From the NCBI GenBank assembly GCA_030248195.1, contig JASAND010019908.1, forward strand, positions 34,425-98,424: DNA of 64,000 bases. Reading direction: 5' to 3'. Origin of the DNA: Trissonchulus latispiculum (Eukaryota; Nematoda; Enoplea; Enoplida; Ironidae). The notes under the pieces are model-generated. The model was not told the DNA's origin and did not search any database. It saw nothing but the letters and a program-made list of their open reading frames with translations. Numbering within the stretch: position 1 is the first letter of the stretch; each line of letters opens with the position of its first letter. Shown piece after piece: positions 10,348 through 21,650 of this stretch. Made by a program: the position numbers and the translations under genes.

Positions 10348-13300
10348 ATGGTTAATCAAATCCACTATTTGCCCTCACTCGCACTGCTAGTTCTAGCATT
10401 TGCATTGCGAGTCCGTCAAGTCCTGCAGCTTGCTTAGCTAATTTCATCAAGTCGCAGGAAAAGTTTTATGTAAGACTTGAAATCCGCACTAGTAACTAGT
10501 ATGCTAGTACTGGTAAATCCGCACTAAGATCATCAGATTTTTATGGAATTGGCCGCTGGTGGTGATTTTATCTCTAGCAGTTACCTTAGGATAAGCAAGC
10601 CCTTGTATAATTTTGCTTGTCAGTTGTTTCCCAGGCACACCTGACGTAACAGTAGTTCAAAAGTCTTATATAACCTTTAATCGAATTGTAGACAGCGAGC
10701 CTTTGAAGCCGTTCATCCTATGCAACGAGCATTGGTGGAGGAGGCGAGGCGACGTTTGGGACTTCCACCCAGTCCGGGACCAGAAACTCAACAACCTTCA
10801 ATGTCCGCAGAAGACCGAGGAGAGTCCAGACCGATTCCGTCCGCTCCCCAACTGCCCAGCTATGACTCAGATGTCTGTCCTATCTGTCTGCAGACCTTTA
10901 GATTTGCTGTGCAGGCCAGCTGTGGTCACATGTTTTGCGGTATGCATCCAGCACTCTCTTGTTTACGTTCCTTTTTTTATTCATTTAACAAAATGAAAGA
11001 ACGAACGAAACCAAAGATGTGCCGCTACAGGTGTACCACCTGTTTGGGTTGGGGGGGGGGAGTAAAAAGTCCAAATCCGGCTTGGGGGGGTCTAAAAAAA
11101 TCGGAAATTTTAAAAAAACTGCACCCAATTTTTTTTCAGCTGAAAATGGCCCTATTTGACATTAAATCTACTATTTTCGACATACTACTAAAAAACTACT
11201 TGTATTGCATTTTACAACCAATTTTCTAGCTTTTTAAACTATTTCCATCCAATTTTTTCAGAAAATGTTTGATAAATTCTAAAAATTTTTGCAAAAAGTT
11301 GGCATTTTTTCCTCTTGGTTGGACCCCATTTTAGGGGGGAGGGGGGTCTGAGCTCGGCTTGGGGGGGAGTAGTCGAGGTCGGGTATGGGGGGTGAGGGGT
11401 CTGGCCTTCTCGTGGGGGGTCTCACAGGGGGTAAACTGTAGCCTGGTACACCTCCAGTATATTCATTTAAAATAGGAACTTTTCGCCACATGTCGCCAAT
11501 TATCCGTCTGGCGACAATCGCGAAAGTTCAGCGGTTATCGTAGACATTTGGCGATATGTCGCCAAAACTTGACGCCTGCGGCAATCTCGGAATTATAGCG
11601 ATTTGCGGCAATCTCGGAATTATAGCGATTATCGTAGAATATTGGCGATAACTCTTGTGAAATATTCGCGACAATCACGGATGTTTGACGATTGTTGTGG
11701 AAAATTAACGAAATATCGCTAGCTTCCACGACAATCGTCAAACATCCGCGATTATCGCGAACAGTCTTTCCACGACTTATCGCCAATATTCAACGATAAT
11801 CGCGGTCTAGTCTTTGCGACACATCGCCAAATTTCTACGATAACCGCTGAGTTTTCGCGGTTGTCGCCAGACGAATAATTGGCGAATATCGCGAAAAGGT
11901 CCTATTTTAAATGCATGTACTGTATGCCGCTACAGCACATCCGAAATAATCTACTAATGTTCGTTTGTGTTAATAATTATTTTCTGTTCGTGCCATTATA
12001 CTATAATATGCCTATAATAATATAATATATAATTATGCATGCCTATAATACATAATCATATGGATGTTGGGGGCTGGATTAGTTTGCTCTTTGAACTAAC
12101 TTTGTCACTGCCACTATCTTTTATTTCTTTGGTCAAAATTTCCGGTAGAGCGGAGTCTGGGGACGGCAGTTTTTTTTAAAAAACGCTTAGAAACAGCTAT
12201 AGTTTGGTGCTGAGATAAAAAGAACTATTTTTAGCCAGTTTCATGTTGCTAAAAATGCTACAAGAGACCTAAAAATTCGACGAAGTCGGAATGCTTCGAA
12301 AATTCATCCGCAAATCCCTATTTTTCTGGGCACTATTAGGTTCTGGCCTGGCGAAGACCCGTTTTCTGGTGCTACCCTCTCCCCTGCAGGAAAAAGCCAG
12401 TCGTTTTTGGACTTGTGGGCTGCTGCTATACTATTGGTTTTCATGAGTTCCTCAAATTTTTAACTATTGTTCATGGGTAATTCTTCATTTGTATACCCGA
12501 ATTTTTTTATTTTATTTTCTTTGCAGGTGAATGTATAACTACGTATTGGACGTATGGTCAGTGGATTGGTGCTATTAACTGTCCTGTGTGCAGAGGCAGA
12601 GTGAGTTCTAGTGGAACATTACTTTAACTTAAGACTTAGCTAACGCTGCAGTAGAATGCCAGTATCGTACACAAAGTTTTCGCCAATTCACCAAAATTGG
12701 AAAAATTCGCTTACTAAAATCCATTGATTTTGGGGGTGCTTTTAACGAATAGCTGCTGGTGAGGTCCGAAAGTCTCCCCTCCTGAAAAGAGAACCATGGC
12801 ACTGCAGAACCTCCGCAACCAACAGCCCGCTGACTACATCATATGGACTGACGGATCCGCTAAATGCGGAACTGAACGAGGAGGCAGCGGCGTCTATGTT
12901 GTGGAAACCTTCACCGAGCGTAGAAGGCACCTCGCCTTCCCTGCTGGAATTGTCTGTTCCAGCTATAGAGCGGAGCTCATTGCCATCAAAAAGGCCCTAG
13001 ACTGGGTCCTAAGATATGGAAAGCTGCACCGAACTAATTTGATCCGGATCTGTACGGATTCACTATCGGCTGTGCAGAAACTGTCTGGAGGACCTGCTCT
13101 GCCATGTACGTATCTGGAAACTGCCATCTGGAATCATTTAGATAGTCTTAACAGGAGAAACATAACGGCTAGCCTCATCTAGATTCCCAGTCACTGTGGA
13201 ATTTCCGGAAATGAAATGGCCGACAGACTAGCGAGAAATGGAGGGAAGATGGTCCAAGACGAGGTTGCAATTGATTATCCTACAGCGTCAGCCGTGCTCA

Positions 13301-15247
13301 GGCGGCACTTTACCCAAAAATGGCACAGTGGCATTTCCCATGACCGAACAAGGTCAATCTTTGGTGACAGAGGCCCTGTCCCACCGTCCAACGAAGCCGG
13401 GCTGTCAAGACGTGACAGAATCATCCTGTCCCAGCTGCGAACCGGAAAAAGCCTACTTTTAGCCCAATATCGGAATGAAATCAACCCCACTGCATATCCC
13501 TCCGACCTGTGCCCAGACTGCTCCCAGGAGACCGAAACCTTAGACCACCTTATCCTCTCCTGCCCAGCTAAGGAGGCTGCGCGGAGGAGACATTTTGACT
13601 GTTCCCTTGGCTTGGCTGTCCTTTGGGAGGCCCCTTCGGGTGTTATGGGTTTCCTGAAGGCAGGCCCGCACCCAGGATTTTGAAAAGGGGGGGATCCAAG
13701 GTAATATGCAACGGGGGGTCTGGGGGGCGGAGCCCCCAGAACTTGAAAATTTTTTGCATTTTGCCCAAAAACAGTACATTGGACGTTAATTTGTAAATTA
13801 TCGCGCCGAAGGCGCAAAAACTTTTTAAAAATAGCTGTTTTTGCCATAAAAATAGCAAACATTTTCCATTTAGTCATCCCAAAAGGGGGGGGTCTTGACC
13901 CCTTGAACCCCCCCCCCTGGGTGCGGCCTTGCCTGAAGGATACTGGGCGGTTAGACTAACTGCTCAGCTGTATGGATCCGCTCCGCCTGGCCCTAATGAT
14001 GATGATGATGATGATGATGAGGTCCGAAAGTATCCCCGATACGTTGGTTTGCAGCCATTGTTTTTGCCAAGTAATTCGCGAAGACCACATTTCGTCCCTT
14101 TCTTCGATGTTCGCACGCATCGTAAACTAACTAACTTCGCTAGCGTCACTAAATGTAGTTCCTTTGACAATTGTACTATAGTTTACCATATTTTGCGGTG
14201 TTTGAATAGTAGCAAACAGCTTATGAAACACGTGGAATTGACGAATTTTGAGGAATTCCATCTCTTAAGAACATTTTTACAATAAAAGTGAAAATGCAAA
14301 TTTTTGTGCTGCAACTTTGTAGATTTGCACACTTTAAATTGACAATTGCTTCTAAAAATGTACACAAATGCTGTTAAAACAGTAGTCGCTTCGTTATACT
14401 CAACCTCAAAGCGCACGGGTTTGTTATTTCCTGTTGCTTCAGGTTTCTTAGGTTTAAGATTATTATTTAAGATTATTGTTAGATTTCCAGATTCTTCTTA
14501 CGGTGGAAGAAACACATTCACGAGAGATTTAAATATTCGTACTGATCAAAGTTATTGAGTTTATATATTTATTTTAGTTTATCATAATTGTAATTTGGTT
14601 AGTTATTTTTGTTTTAATTTTAGATCCTCATTCTGCTTCCGTGCTTCACTGAAGCGGATCCCAATGAGCCTGGCCGTGAAGCCATCGTTCAGTCCATTCG
14701 TGATTATAATCGACGATTTTCTGGAGAGCCCAGAACGGTATTCGACTTCCATTTTTTCGATTCATTTTTTGGACTAATGGTTACGTAGTGTATATATGCA
14801 CAGTGCAGCTGTTATACGTATAGTGTTGTAAACTGAGATTGCCAGAATTTTAGGACCTTGTCTTTCGGCGTCAACTGGTGGTATTACTTTCACATGAATA
14901 AATTGTTTCTACAAAGATGTGAATCTGTTTTTCTCTGTCTGTATTGTAACTTATTTTTCCTTGTTTCCATTTTTGTGTAGCTGATGGACTACATCTCGGA
15001 TATTCCCGTCCTCCTACCCCATCTGATCTCTCAATTCTTTTCCATGAACGGACTTATTCTCATCTTTCGTCTTCGGGTCATCATGTGCCTCGCCTTTGCC
15101 GTTATCTATCTCCTCTCCCCGTTTGATGTCATCCCGGAGGGCGTTTTCGGTCTGATCGGTATTTTGGACGATCTGTTCGTTTTTGCCCTGCTGGCCATTT
15201 ATCTGTCGATGGCCTATAGGCGATTTATTGTGGGCGAAACGGCATAA
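10348..15247 (+). CDS. RNF170: RNF170-type RING E3 ubiquitin ligase, five exons
   Basis: RNF170 is an ER-membrane E3 ligase that in mammals ubiquitinates activated IP3 receptors. Exons: 10348-10410 (tentative), 10696-10939, 12527-12600, 14624-14737 and 14981-15247, predicting 253 residues, near the mammalian length. The C3HC4 RING begins DVCPICLQ and CGHMFC in exon 2 and ends ECITTYW...NCPVCRGR in exon 3, joined in phase across G|GT. Exon 4 has the conserved DYNRRFSGEPR. The last exon carries the DUF1232-type membrane domain (YLLSPFDVIPEGVFGLIGIL) and stops at TAA. Exon 1 (ATG 10348) encodes a hydrophobic helix, LPSLALLVLAFAL, fitting the N-terminal membrane segment, but its donor (GA|GTCCGT) is weak. 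Introns 2 and 3 are filled with transposons. Exons 2-5 are secure; exon 1 is about one in two. Confidence 0.9.
11039..11453. mobile_element. G-tract element in RNF170 intron 2
   Basis: The ends are AGGTGTACCA (11039-11048) and TGGTACACCT (11444-11453). The flanks inside the ends are G-tract rich (GGTTGGGGGGGGG; GGGGGGGAGTAG) and the core is AT-rich. The terminal sequence matches the G-rich element around 9481-9893. An 11-bp direct repeat, TGCCGCTACAG, occurs at 11030-11040 and again at 11925-11935, beyond the neighbouring foldback element, and may be a target-site duplication of a larger composite. Confidence 0.55.
11471..11906. mobile_element. TTAA-flanked foldback MITE
   Basis: The arms are inverted copies of about 200 bp: AATAGGAACTTTTCGCCAC on the left and the reverse complement of AATAGGACCTTTTCGCGA on the right, continuing through CGTCTGGCGACAA and CAGCGGTTATCGTAGA in both. 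TTAA flanks both ends (11467-11470 and 11907-11910), itself within TTTAAA. The interior keeps repeating GCGATAATCG-like words. It has no ORF, so it is non-autonomous; TTAA duplication fits piggyBac or Kolobok-type mobilisation. Confidence 0.8.
12796..13959 (+). pseudogene. Retrotransposon RNase H domain and C-terminal zinc motif, broken
   Basis: The RNase H active-site landmarks are present in order: IIWTDGSA (Asp), YRAELIAI (Glu), CTDSLSA (Asp) and HCGISGNEMADRLA (His/Asp). A TAG at 13180-13182 sits where the related element at 25-31 kb has tryptophan (ITASL-stop-IPSHCG versus INWLPGHSG), so one TGG-to-TAG change ended the frame. Downstream the same frame continues to the zinc-binding segment LCPDCSQETETLDHLILSC. 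It is then interrupted by the MITE at 13661-13931, after which it resumes and stops at TAA (13957-13959). It degrades the RNA of RNA:DNA hybrids in intact relatives; this copy is dead. Confidence 0.85.
13661..13931. mobile_element. hAT-like MITE with 8-bp TSD
   Basis: CCTGAAGG flanks both sides (13653-13660 and 13932-13939), an exact 8-bp duplication as made by hAT transposases. The termini CAGGCCCGCACCCAGG and, inverted, CAAGGCCGCACCCAGG match at 14 of 16 positions and begin with CA(G/A)G, usual for hAT. It is 271 bp with no ORF. It interrupts the retroelement ORF between GFLK and DTGRLD, so it is younger than that insertion. Confidence 0.9.
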
Positions 15248-16207
15248 TTCAGCGAAACACTAGTTAATTCAACACAATTTAATTTAATGTTGTCCTTTTG
15301 TTGCTTTAAGCTGTGTTATTTTTGTACATACAAATAGCAATTTGTTTTATTGCGTAGCTGTACGCAGTTGCTTGTTTCTTGTTTTCATTCTTTTCTTGGC
15401 TAACGATATAATAGCGTTATTGATAGGCACTGCTTGTAGTAATCCACTTGTAGATACAAGACTTCTTGTAAACTGTGTTCTGATTAATCTATTGTCATAT
15501 TTCGTTTGATACTGGTACTATCTATTTGTAAACGGGACGTTTCCCGTATTGTTTCAGTTTAACGGATATTTATTTGTTATCAATGTTTTCACCGTTTTTC
15601 ATAGGTTTATTTCTAGCATTCGTCTTCGTCCTAGTTTGGATGGTACGCAACTACGAACACCATTTGTATTTATATATTTTAGTAAAATCAACTATTTGTT
15701 TAAGCCGTGTTTTCCCGAAGGACCACACATTCTGATAAAACAGAGCAAATGCACTACCGTTTATTGTTAACAAACACATTAAAGGCAACCAGGCTTTTTG
15801 AAGCCTATGGTACATACGTATCAATAATAGCAAGGGTTCATAATTTTGATCGTATTAGAAAAAGGCTAAACCAATTGATGGCTTCTCTTCATTCAATTGT
15901 GTTACGGTGCTCCGACCGTAGTACGTGAATTTCCCCTTTTGGTAGAGATCGACGAAACATACAGCTTCCCGTTTGGAGGAGTGGATTTCAAAAGAGTTTA
16001 GTGGGTGAGGGTCGTCAACAACCAAATCAATCTTATCCTCCTTTGCCCCTCCCCAAAGCGAGGACCCTTTTTGAGAAAAGTGCGAATCTAACCCCTCATC
16101 ACTAAGCATGAAGGGGATAGGTTTCCTCGACCCCCTCACTACAGCGGGGGACAATCGCCTATTCTGGTTGGAGCTCCGTTACGCAATGTAATAGAGAGAA
16201 ACCTTCT
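15248..16207. other. RNF170 3' flank, no gene recognised
   Basis: AT-rich sequence follows the RNF170 stop codon and presumably includes its 3' UTR. I see no convincing coding frame, tandem repeat or TIR here; the short ORFs on both strands lack family motifs or splice context. Confidence 0.5.
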
Positions 16208-16242
16208 GGGGCCAATGGTATCAACGTCGAAACCTGGCTTAA

Positions 16243-17429
16243 GGGGGGGTCCATTTTTGGTCAATTTTCCGACCATCTCCGATTTCGCTCATTTTCACAT
16301 CGTATCTCTTACGGTTGTTGAGTAATTTTACGTCAAAGTTGAGGTCGGCATGTGTTAAACATAGGAAACAGAAAAAGTGGTGATTTTATTTTGCGCCAAA
16401 AGATCTCTCGATGAACAGTTGTAATCCTGCATAATTTTGTATTTATAACGTAGCTATAATCATAAACTGCGGTACGCTGGGCTGGAAGTAGAATTTTGAT
16501 TTAGGCCCCTAAAGTTTTTAAAAAATTTTTATTGATCGAAAACAGTGGAAAATCGTCAAAATGCAACGTTTCTTGCAGCTGAAAAGTGGGGTCTAAGAAT
16601 TGCAATTTGCTCTAATTCAAAGGCCTAAATAAAAATTCTAACTCCAGGGTTCCGTAGTACTTTAATTGGCGGTTCCATTAATACCAATGGTTCCATTGTA
16701 TGTTTTTCCAATTTCGAGATCTTTTTGGTGCAAAAATGAGCATTTTTAGCAAAGTTTTCAAAATTTCGGTTTTTGGAAAACTTGGCTAAATTCCGACAAC
16801 AGTAAGGTCCTAAACTGCCTATTTTGTATTCCAACTTGTGTATTCATGTCTCTGGATCTATTTGCAGCATGAATTATGCTGATAGCTAAGTCCAGTACTT
16901 CTCAGTGTGCCGAACGGGACCCTCGAACCCCGAATTCTCAAAACAGCGATTTTTAAATTTTTTCAAAATATGGCATTATACATCAATCGAAAGCTCTCAT
17001 TGCGGGGATGAATTTTTCTCACAGAACTATGGGTCGGAAATGCTTCTACTTTAAGTTAACCGCTGTTAAATGTTTCATCACATCAGGAGGAACAAGGGCC
17101 TTGTTTCTCCGAGAAATTTTTTAGAGAAGCTTCTGATCAAGCCCATCCGGCTGGACACTGTACGAAAATGTTTTCTTAATAGTTTTTAAAGGTGTGTAAC
17201 AAAATAGGCTGAAAACGTAGAGTTGATTTGTGAAAATTTTCCTCAGTTGGCTGCAGCACCCTTGTGATCGCTCATATTCAAATTGCACACAGTTGATGGC
17301 TCGTAACTTACGGAGAACTGAACGAAACAACTCAAAATTTAAATTTTATATGCACGACATATGTGGCTAACTTATGTGTGAAAATGAGCGAAATCCGCCG
17401 CCTAAAAAGTTTTCATGATGGACACCCCC
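16243..17429. mobile_element. TTAA-flanked DNA element, family A copy 1 (1.19 kb)
   Basis: TTAA lies at 16239-16242 and 17430-17433. The left end starts GGGGGGTCCATTTTTGG and the right end is CATGATGGACACCCCC. The sequence is homologous throughout to the element at 53185-55918 in inverted orientation: shared blocks include AACATAGGAAACAGAAAAAG, GTGGTGATTTT, the CGAAATTTTGAAAA...AAAAATG stretch and GTTTCGTTCAGT. No intact ORF is present, so it is non-autonomous. Confidence 0.8.
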
Positions 17430-17433
17430 TTAA

Positions 17434-17777
17434 CAGGGTATTTTTAGGGATTTTTTCCGGGGGGGGGGGCCGGCCCCGGCGGGGGGGGGGGGAGATTTTT
17501 GCACAAATGAGCCAAAAAAATGGTTTTTTGGGCGTATTTTGCATGGTGAAACGCCAAAAGTTCTCAAAAATGCCAGTATTTAAGATAAAAACAGCTATTT
17601 TTACGAAAAAATCTCCGACGAAGCCGGTAAATTTTTGAAAATTGGCCTATTTTGTCAAAAATTTGGGCCTCCAAAAAATCCCGGGGGGGAAGCAAAAATC
17701 CCGGGAGGGGGGCGATTTCGGGTGGGGAGGCATTTTCGGGGGGGGCCCGCCCCCCCCCCCCTGTAAAAAATACCCTG
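17434..17777. mobile_element. CAGGGTATTTTT-ended MITE with 6-bp TSD
   Basis: The ends are CAGGGTATTTTT (17434) and AAAAAATACCCTG (ending 17777). CCTTAA flanks both sides (17428-17433 and 17778-17783). The body has long G and C tracts (GGGGGGGGGG near 17460 and CCCCCCCCC near 17750) that could form a large stem or G-quadruplexes. It sits on the right TTAA of the neighbouring TTAA element. Confidence 0.7.
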
Positions 17778-18589
17778 CCTTAAGTCGCTAACCCGGGTTT
17801 ATTTCTCGTGCGAAAGATAGCAATATAAACATGGGTTAGCGACTAAACCCGGGTTTCGACGTTGATGTCATCTGCCCCGGGTGACTTTCTGTTCATCTCT
17901 AACGTTATAATAAATTCTACTTCTTGCTTTTGGTGTGTTTCCCATTTTCCCTTAGAGCTTTTGGATTGAACCTATCTATTCTGCGGAGGCTTTCAGACAC
18001 TGTCTGGTTTTTGTTTTATTCAGTGTAGGTAGACGTTTATCGTTTGTTAGAAATGCTCTTGTATATTTTGTTTTATTCTTTTGAAGTCTTGTGGTTTCTT
18101 GCCTCACTTTCTTCGAATAAATATTTGCATTTGCAATTCTCAATAAAACTAACGAATGCGTTGCCGCTTTAGCTATTCTTGTTAGTAGCAATCATTTCTT
18201 TATTAGTTAAGGCTGGCATTGTCTATTGATGTAGAGGTGGGTGCCGCTGATTTATGTGCAGCTTATCAGTTTTCATTTTATACATATGAACTCGGATGTA
18301 ATCTTTTGGGATGTCATAATGACGGTATTGAGTGTAGCAAGCATTTTTAGGTTTTTATAGGATAGGTTCTGGAATCTGGTGTAGTTGTGTAAGTGAATAC
18401 GAAAGTTGAAGCGAGGAGTTTTGTTGGATCTAATGTACTGACGTAGAACAAAGTTGGACAATTGCAGTCGTTTGTAAGCCTTCTGGTGCGTTCCCCCTTT
18501 TGAGGGGGTCTGAGGGCTTTAATCAAGATAACAGGAAAAGTAAGCCACTCAATGCTTCGTAATGTATTAAGCATGAAATATGCTTTTTG

Positions 18590-20569
18590 AAGAATGAAAA
18601 TCAAAACACGGACACCCAGAGTCAGACCAACCTTATTTCACAACCGGATTCGATGCTCCACCGGGGGCATCTTCTTCAGGCGATTCTTCACACGCTGCTG
18701 TCCTTCCTGGGGGGTCAGATAACGGGGGATCCAATTTCGGGAGGGAAGGAAAATTTCAACGTTCTCTAGGGCTGGGGCTTCAGAGGCCAAACGGGTAAGA
18801 ACCGGGGGGACCGGAGGACCGAAATTGCCGGGAGGGTCGGTGGGAGGCAAGGACTGGGGGGACCGGATGACCGGAACTACCGGGAGGGTCGGAACTACTG
18901 TTATTGATGTTGTTGTCGTCGGCAGAGTCCAAATGGATGCTAGTAAACCTGGACGGGGGGGTGGGGATTTGTTGTGACGGTGAACGTGCTCCCAGTTGAT
19001 TCCAAAAGGATGGTCAGAAAATAGTTGACTTATCCACCACTTTTCTTTCTTCTTCCGGATAACTTCGTCTTCAGAATAGTCCAATACAGTAACTAATAAT
19101 TGATCTAATGTATGATTATGGTTCCTGAAATCACACGAAAGAGGTTTACTAGCATCCATTTTGCGAATGTCACACCGGTGGTTGTTTAACCGGATGGAGA
19201 GGGGATTTTTACTCTCTCCAACATATTGGGAGGGACACCCTTCGATTTCCGCCAGATATGCAGTCCCATACAGAGCTTTTGATGCTGGTGCCGGCTTTGA
19301 TAGATGGACAGAGGGCACATCTGCGTCGCCCACATTTGAAGGTTCCACTATACTCAGAGCTAATAGTCCCCTGGGCCTGGGCGGCTCTCGGCATTGGCAA
19401 TTTGGCCTTCACAAGCATGTTTTTGAGCTTGGGGGTGGACGCCAGAACAAGTTTACCTTGCAGTTTAGACCATTTAAAAAATGTTCATGGTTCCTTAAGA
19501 CTGCTTTCACGCTTCTGAGGTCCGGATGGTATGGCAGTACCAAATAGTAGGACTTTTCTTCGGTCTCTGTCCCTGGATCGATTTTGGGAGTGAGTAGCTG
19601 CATTCTGTCTACTGACATAGCCCTTTTGATTCTTCGCGGAACTTTACCTCTGGGATAGCCTCTTCTTACCAGATCTTCCTTGAGCTGCCTACTACACCTG
19701 AGCCGAGCGGTGTCTGGATTTGAGCAGATGCGGCAAATCCTCAATGCCTGGCTGTAGGCAATAAGTAGCTTATGCTGTATAGGATGGCAGGACTCAAAAT
19801 GGAGGTGCTGTCTTGTGTCCGCTTGGTGAATAGGTCAGTGACAATTTTCCCATTCCGAAGTTCCACTGAAACGTCTAAGAAATTGACTTTGGTTTCACCA
19901 ATGTCGACCTCCAGATTTATGCTGGGGATGGCTGTTGGCCAGTTGCAAAAATTCGTCTAGGTCGTTTCGGGTGTCATCCCAGATTATAAAAATGTCATCG
20001 ATGTAACGCCACCAAACTAAGGGTTTGTTTACGGCTAGCGAAAACAGCTTCTTCTCGAACCCATACCACATAAATATGTTGGCGTAACTCGGGGCCATTT
20101 TGGTTCCCATCGCTGTGCCGTTCATCTGGGTATAAAATTCTCCATAAAACTCGAACACATTGTTGGTTAAAACGAGTTCGGCCATACGCACTACCATATT
20201 CGTTGGGTATTTTGGGCTGTCTCTACTCGAGAGAGCTTCCTTGCAGGCAGCAAGACCCAACTGGTGCGGGATGTTGGTATAGAGGCTGGAGACGTCGGCT
20301 GTGGCCAGTAGACAGTTCGAAGATACGTTCAGGGATCCCAGCTTACGCAGAAAATCATTGGTGTCCTGGATGAACGATGGTATTTGGCGGACAAGAGGTT
20401 TGAGCTCAGCGTCCACAAATCCGCTGATGTTCTCGGTAGGACATCCATTTGCAGATACGATATGTCTCCCAGGGCAGGGTGTCTTCTGCTTGTGTATGAA
20501 ATATGCTTGTAATATTAAGTCTGTGTATGACTTCTCAACGTGTAAACAAACTATACTGCCATTTTCCAC
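18590..20569 (-). pseudogene. Penelope-like retroelement, RT plus GIY-YIG endonuclease, frameshifted
   Basis: Read on the minus strand, 20569-19895 encodes a Penelope-type RT: PGRHIVSANGCPTENISGFV, TADVSSLYTNIPH, NGTAMGTKMAPSYANIFM and the catalytic WWRYIDDIFIIW. The frame then shifts near 19935 (SINLEVDIGETKVNFLDV in another frame), returns near 19750 (ALRICRICSN), shifts again for the linker FKCGRRRCALCPSI, and returns for the GIY-YIG nuclease (ALYGTAYLAEIEGCPSQYVG...RLNNHR, about 19290-19180). At least four frame changes make it inactive. The RT lacks its N-terminal part, so it is 5'-truncated. The 3' end is shared with the fragment at 31490-31660. Penelope-like elements are a retroelement class separate from LTR and non-LTR elements. 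Confidence 0.9.
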
Positions 20570-21650
20570 AGTTGGCGTATTCGACGTACTAAGTACTATA
20601 ATTTGGTCTAGGAAAGTTGTACAACAAATTTTTATCAGTTTATATATTGCGGAGAATTAGAATTTTTAACGATATAAAAATTGCGCAGTTTGGTTCAGCT
20701 CTCGCAAATCCCGCAACAAAAGGTATTTTGAAAAATTGATGAAATTCCTCTAAGTTTCGTGAACGTGAAGGGATGCTTTATTGCCGAATTTGTAAGAGGT
20801 GCCCAACTATATATATATATATATATTTTATATCATTAAAGGATATCGTTCTACGCAACGTAATGATATAAAAACTTGCTGTACGTTTTTCCTAGCTCAA
20901 GTTATAGCGGTTAATTTGGCGAAACGCTCATTTTTGAAAATGCCAGTGTGTCAACTGTACACGCGGAGACCACACCTGAGATTTCGGCCAATGTTTCTTA
21001 TTACATTAGGAGGCACTGAGTAACTTACTCTTTATATTATAAACTGCTTAAATTTAAGCTTGAATTTGTTATAGAGGAGCGCTAGAGCCTCCTCTATTAT
21101 AAATCGCGAGAGCCTCTTAAATCTTAATGTTACCCATATTGCATTTTTCATGCTTCACCGGAGCATTTTTATTCTTGTTAAAAGGCCCTTAAAATTAAAA
21201 CCATCTAAGCCGAAAAAACTATGAAAATTACCCTCAAAATCCCATGCCTGGTATCTGAAAGCGTAGCCAGGCATTACGCAAGAACATTACGCAGCATTCA
21301 TGGGTTTTGAGGAGGAGTAAGGCTAGAATTGGGGCAGAGGGGAATCCATGTAGGAAAAGCCAGCATTAGCACTAGATCACTACCGGCAATGGCTGCAACT
21401 TCTTGGAATTTTATTATTAGATTTGCATCTGCTGGACAAGCTGGTCTTGTTTGCCTTTCCTGTTGATGCGCGCAGAAATTAGGATTTTCTAATTTTGTCT
21501 GTGACGTGATCCTCCTATTTCAGAGAGTTATGAGCAACAGTGCTATAAATTGGAGATGTATCAGGACTTCTACTATTCGGCCAGTTTTGTAAATGCTGTT
21601 TTTCTGGTTTTGAAGACAACGCTTTGTTTTCTAACCGCCCCTGTTTAGAC
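20570..21650. other. Intergenic, 5' side of MLH3
   Basis: AT-rich sequence with a short TA run (about 20808-20826). No coding exon, TIR pair or tandem repeat was recognised. The MLH3 promoter and any 5' UTR exon should lie here; ...CTGTTTAG immediately before 21649 could be a splice acceptor two bases upstream of the ATG. Confidence 0.4.

Larger units (their letters stand above)
12774..14017 (+). mobile_element. 5'-truncated non-LTR retrotransposon with RNase H, flanked by a 14-bp TSD
   Basis: TGAGGTCCGAAAGT occurs at 12760-12773 and again at 14018-14031, a textbook target-site duplication. Between them lie a partial ORF (RNase H plus zinc-binding C-terminus) and a tail of seven or so GAT repeats (about 13995-14018). 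The insert sits in RNF170 intron 3 in sense orientation. It contains the later hAT-like MITE at 13661-13931. The EN and RT domains are absent because of 5' truncation. Confidence 0.9.
16208..17878. mobile_element. Hairpin element split by later insertions
   Basis: If 16243-17783 is removed, the flanks join into a hairpin of about 130 bp. The left arm (16208-16242, GGGGCCAATGGTATCAACG...) continues into 17784 onward (GTCGCTAACCCGGGTTTAT) and pairs with ATAAACATGGGTTAGCGAC...CGTTGATGTCATCTGCCCC ending at 17878. The arms are about 54 bp and mostly complementary. The break lies exactly at a TTAA. Confidence 0.7.
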
